A DNA stretch of 64,000 nt. It comes from CAYQUL01 sp964568925 (GTDB lineage: Bacteria; Patescibacteriota; Microgenomatia; UBA8517). The notes under the pieces are model-generated. The model had not been told where the DNA came from and did no database searches. It saw only the letters and a list, made by a program, of their open reading frames with translations. The DNA is taken from contig CAZMSJ010000002.1 in assembly GCA_964568925.1 (NCBI GenBank), positions 1 to 64,000 on the forward strand. The letters are read 5' to 3'. The position numbers were made by a program, and so were the translations under genes. Of the stretch, positions 15,004 through 24,409 are shown piece by piece; the stretch's first letter is position 1; every line of letters begins with the position of its first letter.

Positions 15004-16574
15004 AAAAGATCTTAAGTTCGTTTTTCAAGGATACACGCCTGGTTATCGCTCTTTGTACCTCCGCTGTTATTCTCATCGCTTCAACTGTCGTCCGTCTCTT
15101 TCACCTAACAATTCTTCCTGTATTTGCTGATGAGGCAATTTATGTTAGATGGGCTCAAGTGATGAAAGCAGAGCCGACACTTCGATATCTTCCCTTGTCA
15201 GATGGTAAAGAGCCGTTGTACATGTGGATCCTAATGCCAGTATTTAAGATATTTTCTAATCCACTCTTTGCTGGTCGCTTTGTATCTGTTGCAGCTGGGA
15301 TGGGAACTTCACTCGGTGTTATGGCCCTTGCCTATGTGTTGTTTCGTTCAAAGAAAGTAGCAGTATTGTCTCTTTTTCTCTATCTTGTTAGTCCCTTCAC
15401 CTTCTTCTTTCATCGAATGGCACTGGTTGACTCGTTGTTATCTTTATTTGGAGTGTGGGTTGCCGTCTTTTCAGTACTGACTGTTAAAAATATTCAAAGA
15501 GGTGGGAGATCCTTTGATTTTCCACTCGCCACAGGTTTTTCATTAGGCTTTGCCTGGCTAACCAAGTCCCCAGCCTTATTCTTTGCACTTCTGTCTTCAG
15601 GTTCAGTTATCTTTATTCGAAAGCCATCAATAAAGGTTATTGTTCTTTCACTCTTTGCTATTTTGTTTTCAATTGGAATTGGGTATGGAATGTACAACAC
15701 GTTGCGTCTCGGTCCTAATTTTCAAATGATTGCGAGTCGCAATTTAGATTATGTATTCCCGGTAAGTCACATTATTGAAAACCCTCGTGATCCATTTATC
15801 TTTCATGTCGACCGCGCACTCGAGTGGTTCTTTATTTTGGGGCCATTTACAATACTTATCCTCGCAGCATTGGGTAGCATTGATTTAGTTAAAAAATATT
15901 CCCGAGAAGTTCTCTTTTTGCTCGCTTGGTTTGCGATACCACTTCTTGTCGAGGCAGAATTTGCTAAGGTGTTTACCGCTCGATATGTGTTTTTCACCAT
16001 TCCACCACTTGCCGTCTTAGCAGGCGCAATTGCGTTAAGTCAATCAAAGCTAATTCGAAGAGTTTCAGGGGTTATTATTTTTGCAGGTGTTGTTTTGTCT
16101 CTCCAAAACATCTTCTTGTTAATCACTAATCCAGCTCGTGCATACCTTCCAAATGGTGAACGCTCAGGGTACCTTGTTGAATGGACAGCTGGAACTGGGA
16201 TATATGAGTCATCTCTTTTTGTTCGGCAAGAGCTGAAGGCTCACCCTGATCAGCATATCGTAATTGGGACTGAAGGGTATTTCGGTACGCTTCCAGATGG
16301 TTTGCAGATCTATTTAGAGAGAGTTCCCAATGTAACCATTTTTGGAACTGGACTCAATTTCTCTGATGTACCCCAAAGTTTGAAGGATGCAAAAAAAGAA
16401 GGGAAACGAGTCTTTTTCGCAGTGAATGCATCACGGCTCAATTTGAAGAAATCTCCAGAGGAATATGGTTTGAAGACTGTCCTTTCCTTCCCGAAGGAAT
16501 TGAGAGACCGAGATACTCGTGAATATGTTCAACTAGGAGACCGTGATACCTACTATTTCTTTGAACTTCAGTAG
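15000..16574 (+). CDS. GT39/ArnT-like membrane glycosyltransferase
   Basis: 524 aa, about twelve helices. FADEAIY (42-48) holds the catalytic Asp44-Glu45. DGKEPLYMW (68-76) follows, and RMALVDSLL lies near 137-145, all in the positions seen in PMT_2/ArnT proteins. The C-terminal ~130 residues form an outer soluble part. This member is closer to classical bacterial GT39 proteins than the DQ group. Coupled to the ALG5-like gene by an ATGA overlap. Confidence 0.85.
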   Translation: MKKILSSFFKDTRLVIALCTSAVILIASTVVRLFHLTILPVFADEAIYVRWAQVMKAEPTLRYLPLSDGKEPLYMWILMPVFKIFSNPLFAGRFVSVAAGMGTSLGVMALAYVLFRSKKVAVLSLFLYLVSPFTFFFHRMALVDSLLSLFGVWVAVFSVLTVKNIQRGGRSFDFPLATGFSLGFAWLTKSPALFFALLSSGSVIFIRKPSIKVIVLSLFAILFSIGIGYGMYNTLRLGPNFQMIASRNLDYVFPVSHIIENPRDPFIFHVDRALEWFFILGPFTILILAALGSIDLVKKYSREVLFLLAWFAIPLLVEAEFAKVFTARYVFFTIPPLAVLAGAIALSQSKLIRRVSGVIIFAGVVLSLQNIFLLITNPARAYLPNGERSGYLVEWTAGTGIYESSLFVRQELKAHPDQHIVIGTEGYFGTLPDGLQIYLERVPNVTIFGTGLNFSDVPQSLKDAKKEGKRVFFAVNASRLNLKKSPEEYGLKTVLSFPKELRDRDTREYVQLGDRDTYYFFELQ

Positions 16575-16583
16575 TCAGGTCTG

Positions 16584-16592
16584 TGGTATGAT
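16584..16592 (+). promoter_or_regulatory. Extended -10 promoter of the 16605 unit
   Basis: TGG-TATGAT with the -10 box at 16587-16592, 12 nt before the ATG. The leader would be about 6 nt. No Shine-Dalgarno site. Confidence 0.6.
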
Positions 16593-16604
16593 CGATTAGC
16601 ATTT

Positions 16605-18362
16605 ATGTCATTTTTTTGGAATAAATCACTTACAAAGGTCGTTAAAAGTCATGATTTCATAGCTCTTGTCATTGTCCTTTTTGCGGCATGGCTTGCTTCT
16701 CGTTCTCTTTTTGCTGGTGGTTATTTTAATATGCATGACGATCTTCAGATGATGCGTCAGCTGTCGATGGAAAAGTGCTTCCTAGACTTACAAATTCCTT
16801 GTAGATGGATACCAGACATGGGGTATGGCTTCGGATACCCATTGTTTAATTTTTATCCACCTCTTCCATATCTCGTTGGAGAGATTTTTCGTGTAATTGG
16901 ATATTCATTTGTTGATACCGCAAAAGCCTTGTTTATCCTTTCATTCTTTGTGTCTGGCGTAACTATGTATTACTTGGCAAAGAATTTCTTCGGTCGAGCC
17001 GGTGGGGTATTGTCAGCAGTCTTTTATATTTGGGCCCCTTACCACGCAGTTGATGTATTTGTTCGCGGAGCAATGAACGAGTCATGGGGACTTATGTGGT
17101 TCCCTGCAATTTTATTGTTCTCATATAAATTACTCAGTAAACCTGTCTTATCTTTCAAAAAGAAAGATATAATAGATTCACTTCCTAACGTGATTCTTCT
17201 TTCTCTTTCATGGGCTGCATTGTTAACCTCACACAATTTGATGGTAATTATCTTTACTCCATTTTTTGCTTTGTGGTGTGGAGTTTGGCTCGTAAAGAGC
17301 AAAAACTGGAAGTCAGTTGTTCCACTTTTGGTCTCTGGTCTTTGGGCTGTTGGGTTAGCCGCATTTTTCACACTCCCTGTCTTTTTAGAAAAAAACATCG
17401 TTCAAACAGATACCTTAATAAAAGGATATTACGAATATACTGCTCATTTCCCAAGTGCCCGTCAGCTTCTGTTCTCTCGTTTTTGGGGTTTTGGTCCATC
17501 TGTTTGGCTTGAAAACGATGGGATGCCATTTCAGATTGGATGGTTCCATTGGATAACTCCACTTATTGTGGCTGCTTTGTTATTTGTTCGAACGCTAAAA
17601 ACAAAGAAGTTTGATCAGTTGTTTTGGGTCATATCAATTGCATTTGTTATTGGAGCAGCAGCTACCTTTATGTCTCACCCTCGTTCCACCCCAATCTGGG
17701 CACATATTCAAGCACTTCAATTTATTCAATTCCCATGGAGATATTTGACGATGGTTATCCTTGGGTTCTCATTCGCAGTTGGTGGTTTGGTGAGACTCGT
17801 ACCAAAGGCTTTTTCATATCCAATCGCAGTTGTTCTTATGGCTGGCGCTATCGCATATAGCTGGGGATATTTTCTTCCTGAACATGGAAAGCTTGGACCA
17901 CTTACTGATCAAGAAAAGTTTACTGGAGCTGCTTGGGAATTACAGCAGACAGCTGGTATTTATGATTATTTGCCAAATACTGCGTGGACCGCCCCACATG
18001 GACCACGAAAAGTGCAGGCTGAGATTATGGAAGGAACTGGTGAAGTTATTACTGGTACTTCAGGTACCAATTGGGAAAAGTTTTCAGTTAAAGCAGAAAC
18101 AGATGTTACAGTTCGTGTGAGTCTCCTTCAGTTTCCAACATGGCATGTCTTGGTTGATGGCGTAGAGACTGAAACGTTTGTACCAAAAACGGAAGAATGG
18201 GGAAGACTCTATGTCGTGATACCAAAAGGTGAGCATCAAGTATCAGTGAAGTTATCTGATACACCTATTCGTACTGCTGGAAACATTATATCAATTGTTT
18301 CATGGGTGTTGCTAGGATTGATTCTGTTTTTCCGACGCAATACACTCATGCATAAGGCATGA
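16605..18362 (+). CDS. PTPS-related polytopic membrane protein (GT-C-like)
   Basis: 585 aa, about ten helices, then a soluble C-terminal beta-rich domain (about 465-555) and a last helix. The first outer loop has NMHDDLQ (42-48), then CRWIPDMGYGFGYP (66-79) and FNFYPPLPY (81-89). This Asp-rich loop plus G-G-P/FNFY pattern marks the membrane family annotated as 6-pyruvoyl-tetrahydropterin-synthase-related (PF10131 type), whose GT-C-like fold suggests glycosyl transfer and has nothing to do with pterins. A paralogue lies at 40327. It overlaps the ABC exporter gene by 4 nt. Function is inferred from fold and context only. Confidence 0.78.
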   Translation: MSFFWNKSLTKVVKSHDFIALVIVLFAAWLASRSLFAGGYFNMHDDLQMMRQLSMEKCFLDLQIPCRWIPDMGYGFGYPLFNFYPPLPYLVGEIFRVIGYSFVDTAKALFILSFFVSGVTMYYLAKNFFGRAGGVLSAVFYIWAPYHAVDVFVRGAMNESWGLMWFPAILLFSYKLLSKPVLSFKKKDIIDSLPNVILLSLSWAALLTSHNLMVIIFTPFFALWCGVWLVKSKNWKSVVPLLVSGLWAVGLAAFFTLPVFLEKNIVQTDTLIKGYYEYTAHFPSARQLLFSRFWGFGPSVWLENDGMPFQIGWFHWITPLIVAALLFVRTLKTKKFDQLFWVISIAFVIGAAATFMSHPRSTPIWAHIQALQFIQFPWRYLTMVILGFSFAVGGLVRLVPKAFSYPIAVVLMAGAIAYSWGYFLPEHGKLGPLTDQEKFTGAAWELQQTAGIYDYLPNTAWTAPHGPRKVQAEIMEGTGEVITGTSGTNWEKFSVKAETDVTVRVSLLQFPTWHVLVDGVETETFVPKTEEWGRLYVVIPKGEHQVSVKLSDTPIRTAGNIISIVSWVLLGLILFFRRNTLMHKA

Positions 18363-20155
18363 AAAAAATCTTCCAGGGTTTTCATGAAGTTGTAGGTGTT
18401 TCAGTGTGGGCTTTTAAGCTCTATTTTTCATTCGCTCCGTTTTACACATTACTATTTGTTATTACCCAGATACTTCTTTCTTCATCTGCAATTATTACCT
18501 CCTATTTACTGGGGGTCGCGGTAGATCAAGTCATAAAAGGAGCACAAACCTCAACCACGGCAGTTCAATTATCATTGGTGTTTCTTCCTCTTATTGTTTT
18601 TCAATCTGTAATGAGTCTTGTTGGAATATTCCAAAACCATGCCAATCGAATGCTTGGCATTCTTGAGAATTTTAAATTACGTGAATATCTCTATAAGAGA
18701 TTAAAAGTTCTTGGAATTACAAAACTTGAAGACCCTGATGTTGTTAATTATATGTACCGTTTTAACGAGTCTATTGGTTTTATCGGAAATCACCTTAGCC
18801 TTTTAACGAGAACACTCGCATCTGCAATTTCACTTATTACAACAGTTGGTGTCATCCTTATTTTTATACCTCAGGTTTTACCATTCGTCATTGTTGCTTC
18901 AATCGTTGAATGGTCGATCAATCAACACTTTTTGCGTAAGATTTGGCAATTCAGTCTTGATAATACCGTAGACCGTAGAAGTGCAATGCAGGACGTCTCT
19001 GCACTATCTGATCCGACCCCACTCAAAGAACTACTCATTGTTGGTGGTGTTAACTTCTTTGAACGTCGATACGGTCACTTTGTGAATAGGTATGTAAAAA
19101 GGTATAAAGCTATTCGAGATCATTGGACGAGTTTGTTGGCTGGAAATGAGCTTTTACAAATTGCCACATATACTGCCGGAATATTTTTGGTTGTAGAGAA
19201 GTTTTTGCTACAAGCAATCTCTATTGGTCGGTTAACTTTCCTCTTTAGAAGTTTGAACATCTTTGTTGACTCGTTTACAGGGTTTGGTGGCAATTTGGTT
19301 GCACTTCGAGAGTCTTCGATTAAGCTTGCTGATTCCCGAGCATTGTTTGTTAAATTTGATCCCGAAGAAGATGGTTCAATTGAATTGACTCTAAATCGGT
19401 CTCCAGAGATAGAGTTTAAAAATGTGAATTTTACATACCCAAATGCGAAGCGACAGATATTTAAGAATGTTAGTTTTACCATTAAGAGTGGAGAAAAGAT
19501 CGCAATAGTAGGAGAAAACGGTGCAGGTAAAACTACTCTGGTTAAATTACTTTCTCGTTTGTATCGGATTGATTCAGGGGAAATTTTAATTGATGGAGTT
19601 AATTTGAATGATATTAAAATTAATAGTTGGTATGAAAACTTGGGAGTACTTTTCCAAGATTACAGCAAGTTTGGCCACCTGACGGTTCACGAAAACATAG
19701 CACTTGGCCGTGGTGATGTATTGCCTGATTTTGAAAAAATCAAACAAGCCGCAACAGATTCTGAGTCAATTGATTTTATTAACATGTACTCGAAGAAATT
19801 CAATCAGGTCTTGTCTGAACAATACCCTGGCGGTATTCGTCCAAGTACTGGGCAATGGCAAAAGATTGCAGTTGCTCGCTTCTTCTATCGTGAAGCACCA
19901 GTCCTTGTGCTAGATGAGCCAACAGCTTCAATTGATGCCGTATCTGAGTCAAAGATTTTTAATAATATTTATAAATTTATGAAAGGCAAGACTGTTGTCA
20001 TTATTTCGCATCGTTTTTCAACCGTACGGAATGCAGATCGAATATTTGTTGTTGATAGGGGTCATATTGTTGAGCAGGGAACTCACGATGAGCTTCTGAA
20101 GAAAAAAGGAACCTATGCAAAGGCTTTCAAGCTCCAAGCTGAAGGGTACGAGTAG
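18359..20155 (+). CDS. MsbA-type ABC exporter, fused permease and ATPase
   Basis: 598 aa. Residues 1-320 form a six-helix exporter domain and about 350-598 the ATPase. Walker A is GENGAGKTT (385-393), Walker B VLVLDEP (515-521) and the H-loop His is His551. The signature motif is unusual: PSTGQ (495-499) followed by WQK, instead of LSGGQ. GQWQ-type signatures occur in some exporters, but the second residue pair here is Ser-Thr. It probably exports a lipid-linked glycan or lipid. It sits directly before a Wzx-like flippase gene, within a glycan locus and with no partner subunit nearby, so it would act as a homodimer. Confidence 0.88.
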   Translation: MKKIFQGFHEVVGVSVWAFKLYFSFAPFYTLLFVITQILLSSSAIITSYLLGVAVDQVIKGAQTSTTAVQLSLVFLPLIVFQSVMSLVGIFQNHANRMLGILENFKLREYLYKRLKVLGITKLEDPDVVNYMYRFNESIGFIGNHLSLLTRTLASAISLITTVGVILIFIPQVLPFVIVASIVEWSINQHFLRKIWQFSLDNTVDRRSAMQDVSALSDPTPLKELLIVGGVNFFERRYGHFVNRYVKRYKAIRDHWTSLLAGNELLQIATYTAGIFLVVEKFLLQAISIGRLTFLFRSLNIFVDSFTGFGGNLVALRESSIKLADSRALFVKFDPEEDGSIELTLNRSPEIEFKNVNFTYPNAKRQIFKNVSFTIKSGEKIAIVGENGAGKTTLVKLLSRLYRIDSGEILIDGVNLNDIKINSWYENLGVLFQDYSKFGHLTVHENIALGRGDVLPDFEKIKQAATDSESIDFINMYSKKFNQVLSEQYPGGIRPSTGQWQKIAVARFFYREAPVLVLDEPTASIDAVSESKIFNNIYKFMKGKTVVIISHRFSTVRNADRIFVVDRGHIVEQGTHDELLKKKGTYAKAFKLQAEGYE

Positions 20156-20177
20156 TGCTGATTGTACTCAAGCTAAA

Positions 20178-20186
20178 TGATACAAT
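20178..20186 (+). promoter_or_regulatory. Extended -10 promoter of the flippase gene, leaderless
   Basis: TGA-TACAAT with the -10 box at 20181-20186, 6 nt before the GTG start at 20193. No -35 at standard spacing and no Shine-Dalgarno site. Confidence 0.65.
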
Positions 20187-20192
20187 TGGTTT

Positions 20193-21707
20193 GTGAAAAG
20201 TACTCGTATTAAAGAAACAGTTGAGGTTCGTGATCCTGGTGAAGTTGAAATTGGGATTGCAGAGGTCAAAGCTAGATCTGTACGTGGAATTGTTGTTTTA
20301 ACTGGACGAACCTTCTTTTTGCAAATCATTGCCGTTATCGCCTCAGGCTTTTTGTGGGCATATCTAGGGCCATCAGAACTTGGGGTATTTTTCATTTTGA
20401 ATGCTGTCATCAATTTCTTGAACTACTTCTCTGATGTAGGCTTAGCTGCAGCATTAATTCAAAAGAAAACACATCCAACGGATGTTGATTTAAAAACTAC
20501 ATTCTTCGTTCAGGAACTTCTTGTATTAACACTCATTGGTATTGTGGTATTACTTACTCCATTTTTTACTCAGAAGTATTCTTTAACTCAAGATGGTGTA
20601 GTCCTTTTGTATGCACTTGCCTTATCTTTCTTTTTGTCATCTCTCAAAAGTATTCCGTCAATCTTGCTTGAAAGAAAGCTCGATTTTATTAAGCTCACGT
20701 TTCCACAAATCTTGGAGCAAGTGTTGTACTTTGTTGTACTCGTTTACTTTGCGGTTAATGGATATGGTATTAAAAGTTTTACCATCGCAGTTATCGCTCG
20801 TGACATTATTGGACTTGTAAGTATTTATTGGCTACAGCCATGGATGCCAGGAATTGCATTTTCTCGCTCGACCTTGAAAGATCTCTTCCGGTTTGGGATA
20901 CCGTTTCAAATTAATACATTGCTCGCGGCATTTAAGGACGATGGAATGACGATTGTTCTTGGGGGAATACTTGGGCCCGCCGGGGTTGGTTTCCTTGGGA
21001 CTGCTCAAAAATTTGCTCGTTATCCGTTAACCTTCTTTATGGATACGGTTACTCGTGTAACCTTCCCAGCATTTTCCCGAATGCAAGATTCACCACTTGA
21101 TCTGGCAAGAAGTGTAACCCGATCAATCTTTTTCATTTGTTTTCTCGTATTTCCTTCTCTCGTTGGGTTAGCCATTGTTGCACCATATATCGTTGAAGTT
21201 ATCCCTCGGTACAATCAGTGGAAGCCGGCATTAGTTGCGCTCACATTTGTTTCTATTAACTTTATGTTTGCTGCAGCAACGACACAATTAACAAATCTAC
21301 TAAATGCTATTGGCAAGATTCGTATTACATTCTTTTTGATGATTATGTGGACGACCCTTACCTGGGTATTTATTCCACTGCTCGCTATGAGGTTTGGAGT
21401 AAATGGTGCAGCTCTCGGGTATTCACTTGTTGGTTCATCATCGTTAATTGCAATCTATATTGCTAAAAAGCATGTTAATTTTTCTCTGTATCACTCAGTC
21501 GGTAAACCACTCATTGGAACGGGGATAATGGCTACCGTTCTTGTGTTATTACGCATTTTTCTTCCACTCAATAGTTATTCAATTATTATTCTTTCTCTTG
21601 TTGGTGCAATTGTGTACGTCGTAGTTATGGTTGCACTCGTTGGGGCATCACTCGTTGAAGATGCAAAAAAGAGTTTTAAAACGGTTATCGGGAAAAAGAT
21701 TGCCTAA
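20193..21707 (+). CDS. Wzx-like polysaccharide flippase
   Basis: 504 aa with twelve to fourteen membrane helices after a charged N-terminus (1-27). The segments RGIVVLTGRTF (30-40), FFSDVGLAAALIQ (about 73-85) and a FGIPFQ block near 230 are in the order seen in the polysaccharide_synt/MATE superfamily of lipid-linked oligosaccharide flippases. The start is GTG, set by the promoter just 6 nt upstream. It would move undecaprenyl-linked oligosaccharides to the outer leaflet. A second, distant flippase lies at 50423, suggesting more than one exported glycan. Confidence 0.88.
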   Translation: MKSTRIKETVEVRDPGEVEIGIAEVKARSVRGIVVLTGRTFFLQIIAVIASGFLWAYLGPSELGVFFILNAVINFLNYFSDVGLAAALIQKKTHPTDVDLKTTFFVQELLVLTLIGIVVLLTPFFTQKYSLTQDGVVLLYALALSFFLSSLKSIPSILLERKLDFIKLTFPQILEQVLYFVVLVYFAVNGYGIKSFTIAVIARDIIGLVSIYWLQPWMPGIAFSRSTLKDLFRFGIPFQINTLLAAFKDDGMTIVLGGILGPAGVGFLGTAQKFARYPLTFFMDTVTRVTFPAFSRMQDSPLDLARSVTRSIFFICFLVFPSLVGLAIVAPYIVEVIPRYNQWKPALVALTFVSINFMFAAATTQLTNLLNAIGKIRITFFLMIMWTTLTWVFIPLLAMRFGVNGAALGYSLVGSSSLIAIYIAKKHVNFSLYHSVGKPLIGTGIMATVLVLLRIFLPLNSYSIIILSLVGAIVYVVVMVALVGASLVEDAKKSFKTVIGKKIA

Positions 21708-21720
21708 TTCTTCCTATCAG

Positions 21721-23478
21721 ATGTTAAAGAATCTTATGAAATACAAAGCAGCACTGCTCCTTGGCTTCTTTGGCGTATTGAGTTGGGTTCTAACCATGGT
21801 TAAAAGTAATTTGCCTACTGGATATGATGGAATAGGTTTTTGGGGGGCAAATGGTCATGATGGCATATGGCACATCGCACTTGCACAGAGCTTGGCACGG
21901 GGAACCTTTGATATGCCCGTTTTTTCTGGATATCTACTTAAAAATTATCATGTAGGTTTTGATCTTCTTCTCGCTTCACTTTCACTTCTCACAAGAATTT
22001 CAATTCCGACACTCTACTTTCAAATCATTCCTCCTCTTCTTGCTATTGGTTTAGCTTATTCTGTGTATCGATTTGTTCTTTCCTGGAAGAAGGATTCTAT
22101 TGCTGCTTGGTGGTCAATGTTCTTTGTTTTTTTTGGAGGTAGTGCAGGTTGGATTATTACTCTTTTTAGAGGTCAAGGGTTTGGCGGGGAATCAATGTTT
22201 TGGAGTCAGCAGGCTGTTTCAACATTGATTAACCCTCCCTTTGCACTGTCACTCATTTTCTTACTGTTTGGAATGATGTCCTTTTCCTCATATTTGGCAA
22301 AAGGAGGCGTGAAGCATTTTTTCTTAACTGTTTTCTTCTTTGGGTTTTTAATAACGATAAAAAGCTATTTGGGGATACTTGCGTTAGTTAGTTTGCTCAT
22401 CGTTTCTTTAATACAGATAGTTTTAAGACGACCCAAATCTAAAAACTTTTTCCTTGTGTTTATCTCATCACTCGTTGTCTCCGTTCTTCTCTTTATCCCT
22501 CTTAACCGATTTTCAACCGGGTTACTCGTTTTTAAACCATTTTGGTTTTTAGAGACAATGCTTGGTTTGTCTGACCGTTTGGGGTGGCCGCGTGCTTATG
22601 AGGCTTTAATGAACTGGCGAAGTGGTGGCATCTGGATTAAAGCAGCTCCAGCTATGTTGATTACCTTTGCAATTTTTGTAATTGGGAACCTTGGTAGTCG
22701 TATCATTTTCTTGGTTCACGCCCTTACTCTTGTACGAAAGCCAAAATCAATTGCATGGCAAGATCTTTTCTTGTTTAGCATTGCGACAGGAGGAGTACTT
22801 GCTCCAACCTTATTTCTTCAGCAAGGGACTCCTTGGAATACAATTCAATTTTTCTATTACACACTTTTTGTAGGCAGTATTTATTCAGGGTGTGTCATGT
22901 CAAAGGTATCGACTCATCTCTCAGTCCAAAAATATCGTGTACTTGCTGTTTTCGTTATTCTTATAACCATCCCAACGACACTTTCAACCTTACTCTTAGT
23001 CTATCTACCAGGACGCCCACCGGCAAAAATTAGCACTTATGAAGTGCAAGCTCTCGACTTTTTGTCAAAACAGCCTACTGGAGTAGTTCTAACCTATCCA
23101 TTTGACTCAATTGCTGCAAGCCAAGCAGTAAACAATCCTCCACGGCCACTCTATCTCTATGATTCAACTGCTTATGTGTCAGCCTATTCAAATAAGCCGG
23201 TGTATTTAGAAGATGAGGTTAATCTTACGATCATGGGTTATCCATGGAAAGAAAGACGTGTTTTAACTGAAAAGTTTTATAAAGAGCCTGATTCATACAA
23301 AGCCCAATACTTTTTGTCGAGCAACAACATTCGATATATATATTGGCATAAAGGACAACGAGCGTTACTTGGAGATAAGCAACTAGGTTTAAAACGGATT
23401 TTTGAAAATGAAGAGATTGATATCTATGCAGTTATTCCACTTCTTGGGGATATAATTCCTGGAAAGATACAAAGATAA
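21721..23478 (+). CDS. GT-C-like polytopic membrane protein
   Basis: 585 aa, about ten helices with a C-terminal soluble segment (about 460-580). The first outer loop reads GANGHDGIWHIAL (42-54), where the His-Asp pair takes the place of the catalytic Asp motif of GT-C enzymes, followed by FSGYLLKNYHVGFD (68-81). I cannot place it in a named family with confidence, but the fold order matches the other GT-Cs here. The ATG at 21721 is chosen; an in-frame start at 21631 would lie within the flippase gene. No Shine-Dalgarno site; probably read from the flippase transcript. Confidence 0.7.
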   Translation: MLKNLMKYKAALLLGFFGVLSWVLTMVKSNLPTGYDGIGFWGANGHDGIWHIALAQSLARGTFDMPVFSGYLLKNYHVGFDLLLASLSLLTRISIPTLYFQIIPPLLAIGLAYSVYRFVLSWKKDSIAAWWSMFFVFFGGSAGWIITLFRGQGFGGESMFWSQQAVSTLINPPFALSLIFLLFGMMSFSSYLAKGGVKHFFLTVFFFGFLITIKSYLGILALVSLLIVSLIQIVLRRPKSKNFFLVFISSLVVSVLLFIPLNRFSTGLLVFKPFWFLETMLGLSDRLGWPRAYEALMNWRSGGIWIKAAPAMLITFAIFVIGNLGSRIIFLVHALTLVRKPKSIAWQDLFLFSIATGGVLAPTLFLQQGTPWNTIQFFYYTLFVGSIYSGCVMSKVSTHLSVQKYRVLAVFVILITIPTTLSTLLLVYLPGRPPAKISTYEVQALDFLSKQPTGVVLTYPFDSIAASQAVNNPPRPLYLYDSTAYVSAYSNKPVYLEDEVNLTIMGYPWKERRVLTEKFYKEPDSYKAQYFLSSNNIRYIYWHKGQRALLGDKQLGLKRIFENEEIDIYAVIPLLGDIIPGKIQR

Positions 23479-23500
23479 CCTCCTCCTTGTTTTTTTCGTG

Positions 23501-23506
23501 TACAAT
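23501..23506 (+). promoter_or_regulatory. -10 element of the GT2 cluster at 23.5 kb, leaderless
   Basis: TACAAT, 6 nt before the GTG at 23513. The T-rich stretch just upstream (23488-23497) keeps the region AT-rich. No -35 at 17 bp. Confidence 0.6.
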
Positions 23507-23512
23507 AAGGCT

Positions 23513-24406
23513 GTGAAGATTTCAGTTGTCATTAACACCAGAAATGAATCAAGCAATATTGAGCGTGCTATAGCCTCAATTAAGTCTTTTGCCGATGAAA
23601 TTATCGTGGTTGATATGGAGTCATCTGATGACACCGTTAAAAAGGCAAAAAAGGCAGGTGCGGTTGTCTTTCCTCACAAAAATACCCAATACGTAGAGCC
23701 TGCACGTAACTTTGCGATTAAAAAGGCTACAGGGGATTGGATATTTATTTTAGACGCAGATGAAGAAGTTCAGCCAGCACTTGTAAAAGAACTGAAAAAG
23801 ATCGCCAAAGAGGGTAAGTATCATTTTGTGCGAATCCCACGAAAAAATATTATCTTTGGAAAATGGATGGAACACGCGAGATGGTGGCCTGACTACAACA
23901 TTCGATTCTTCAAGAAAAACGCGGTTACCTGGGATGACGAAATCCATTCGATACCAATAACAGTAGGGGATGGAATTAACTTAGAGGAAAACGTTTCTTT
24001 AGCTATCATTCATCATAATTATCAAACGGTTGAACAATACCTCGACCGGCTAAATCGCTATACGACGGTACAAGCCGCACATCTTATCAAGATAAAGAAT
24101 GTTACTGCTCGTGATTTTATCGTTCGACCTTCTTCAGAGTTTTTAACACGGTATTTTGCTGGTCATGGGTACAAAGATGGAATGCATGGACTGGCTCTGT
24201 CACTGTTACAATCCTTCTCAGAACTTATTGTTGTTGCTAAAGCATGGCAAAAAAATGATTTTGCTGAAACTGATGCTCCACTGCGAGAGGTAACTAAGGC
24301 ACTCAAAGAAACACAAAAAGAAATTAACTATTGGTCTGCACATGCTCATGTCGAAGAAGGAGGAAGTGTCGTAGATCAAGTAAAAAGAAAATTTAAACTT
24401 CCATAA
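23513..24406 (+). CDS. GT2, LPS-core beta-glucosyltransferase-like
   Basis: 297 aa. The start is the GTG at 23513; the GTG at 23498 is rejected because it would overlap the -10 box. GT2 motifs: NTRNE (8-12), VVDMESSDDT (32-41), DAD (81-83), then an ARWWPDYN segment near 119-126. A long helical tail carries GYKDGMHGL, also present as GYKDGIRGF in the gene at 46921. This is the WaaE/KdtX-like GT2 group, acting on NDP-sugars in the cytosol. It starts a run of three GT2s and a GT4 linked by overlaps. Confidence 0.83.
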   Translation: MKISVVINTRNESSNIERAIASIKSFADEIIVVDMESSDDTVKKAKKAGAVVFPHKNTQYVEPARNFAIKKATGDWIFILDADEEVQPALVKELKKIAKEGKYHFVRIPRKNIIFGKWMEHARWWPDYNIRFFKKNAVTWDDEIHSIPITVGDGINLEENVSLAIIHHNYQTVEQYLDRLNRYTTVQAAHLIKIKNVTARDFIVRPSSEFLTRYFAGHGYKDGMHGLALSLLQSFSELIVVAKAWQKNDFAETDAPLREVTKALKETQKEINYWSAHAHVEEGGSVVDQVKRKFKLP

Positions 24407-24409
24407 CCT

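Noticed and set aside
16605..18362. Pterin-synthesis role for the PTPS-related proteins (also 40327)
   Set aside because: The family name is historical. The proteins are polytopic with a GT-C-like loop order and have none of the PTPS zinc-binding His residues in the right context.
23484..23498. Terminator at the T-rich stretch before 23501
   Set aside because: There is a run of seven or more T, but no GC-rich stem in front of it; it is more likely part of the AT-rich promoter region.
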